From Ectobacillus ponti (GTDB lineage: Bacteria; Bacillota; Bacilli; Bacillales; Bacillaceae_G), in NCBI RefSeq assembly GCF_024294785.1, contig NZ_JANCLT010000003.1:329135-393134 (forward strand): 64,000 bases of DNA. Reading direction: 5' to 3'. The notes under the pieces are model-generated. The model was not told where the DNA came from. It saw only the letters and a list, made by a program, of their open reading frames with translations, and ran no database searches. Position 1 is the first letter of the stretch; every line of letters begins with the position of its first letter. A program made the position numbers and the translations under genes. Positions 63,421 to 64,000 of this stretch are shown here, piece after piece.

Positions 63421-64000
63421 ATGCAAATCTCGTTGATCAGACATGGTCCTCCGATCATGCCGTCGGATCGGATTCGTGTGAAGCAATTTCCGGATTGGCT
63501 GCGTGCTTACGGAGAGGCGGATGCGGATTTGGCAGAGCCTGTACCGGAACGGACGCGGAGAATGGTGGAAGGCGCCAGATTTATTGCTTCAAGCAATGCG
63601 AAGTGCGCAGTGCAATCAACAGCATCGTTGACCAACTCCTTATCGTTTTTGCAAAGCTCGTTATTTCGGGAGGCAGCCCTGCTGCAGACGCCGCCATTGC
63701 CTCGTTGGGTAAGCATGAAGCCGGAATCCTGGGTGCGGGTCGGGCGCGCCTGCTGGCTCGCCGGCCTTGGCCGCAGCGAAGAGCCGTATGAGCAGGCCCG
63801 GATCCGGGCCAGACAGGCTGCTGATGTATTGATCGGGTATGCTGCCTTTTATCAAAAGGTGGCGCTGGTCGGCCATAGCTATTTCAATGTGATGGTTGCA
63901 AAGGAGCTGCAGCAAAGAGGCTGGCTTGGGCCGCTGCTCCCCGAGAGAGGGTATTGGAATTGTGCAGTATATCGTTATAACAAGGTGTTGGCAGGAACGG
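63421..64000 (+). CDS. histidine phosphatase family protein, 5' part
   Basis: Runs off the right edge after ~193 codons. The start ATG follows CGGAGAGTGAGAGGG. The RHG motif of the phosphoglycerate-mutase-like family is at residues 7-9 (ISLIRHGPP), and the second catalytic His fits VALVGHSYFNVMVAKELQQRGW. Substrate unknown. The middle has few conserved features, and the C-terminus is missing. Confidence 0.8.
   Translation, partial: MQISLIRHGPPIMPSDRIRVKQFPDWLRAYGEADADLAEPVPERTRRMVEGARFIASSNAKCAVQSTASLTNSLSFLQSSLFREAALLQTPPLPRWVSMKPESWVRVGRACWLAGLGRSEEPYEQARIRARQAADVLIGYAAFYQKVALVGHSYFNVMVAKELQQRGWLGPLLPERGYWNCAVYRYNKVLAGT

Overview
The window looks like chromosome of a spore-forming member of the Bacillaceae. 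Evidence: an alpha/beta small acid-soluble spore protein, a Spo0E-like protein, a KinB-like kinase, a Bacillus-type class IV polyhydroxyalkanoate (PHA) cluster, LutABC with LutR, a preQ1 riboswitch on queCDEF and a yybP-ykoY manganese riboswitch. By eye the base composition is about half G+C, which is high for Bacillus, so I do not name a species. No rRNA, tRNA, insertion sequence, prophage or CRISPR array was seen.

Layout. 1-6.3 kb: the end of an MMPL transporter, a YitT-type membrane protein, the bifunctional aldehyde/alcohol dehydrogenase adhE behind two Rex-like operators, and an RluA-type pseudouridine synthase. 6.3-20.4 kb: a CAP-domain lipoprotein, then glycolate oxidation (glcD-glcF with a CdaR-type regulator), a three-gene operon of beta-propeller lipoprotein, response regulator and sensor kinase, the L-lactate system lutR/lutABC with a cre-like site and a LutR operator, and a chemoreceptor. 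20.6-37.8 kb: a surface-structure region with an ankyrin lipoprotein, a 1341-residue secreted adhesin-like protein, three divergently transcribed minor pilin genes, and a ten-gene type IV pilus operon (small membrane protein, VanW-family protein, pilB-T-C-A-D-M-N-O). 37.8-41.6 kb: a formate/nitrite-family channel behind a 26-bp Rex-like palindrome, a TerC-family protein behind the manganese riboswitch, a Trk/Ktr potassium transporter and the SASP gene. 41.7-46.0 kb: phaJ, phaP and phaQ on the minus strand, phaR, phaB and phaC on the plus strand. 46-64 kb: small proteins, a B12-type radical SAM enzyme, an MtnB-like protein that has lost its active-site residues, a CBS-ACT protein, a Spo0E-like gene, an mhqR-like regulator with a matching operator, an M3 oligopeptidase, a DinB-family protein behind a structured leader, a SwrC-like RND pump, a KinB-like kinase, queCDEF, a DUF2187 protein, a repeat-bearing small protein and the start of a histidine phosphatase gene.

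How it fits together. Two-carbon and lactate oxidation (GlcDF, LutABC) carry cre-like sites, implying catabolite repression. adhE and the formate-type channel share Rex-like operators, implying joint induction when NADH is high. The pilus operon has an apparent c-di-GMP-binding MshEN region in PilB and lacks outer-membrane parts, as expected for a monoderm. The order mtnB-like, spo0E-like, mhqR, queCDEF, ykvS-like resembles, from memory, the B. subtilis mtn-spo0E-mhqR-queC region, so the decayed MtnB may mark a remodelled ancestral mtn locus.

Most notable: the MtnB pseudo-enzyme; the pilus locus with its VanW and small membrane partners, a tip-like PilX protein and a large adhesin; the switch-like leader before the DinB gene; and a folded repeat element between phaB and phaC.
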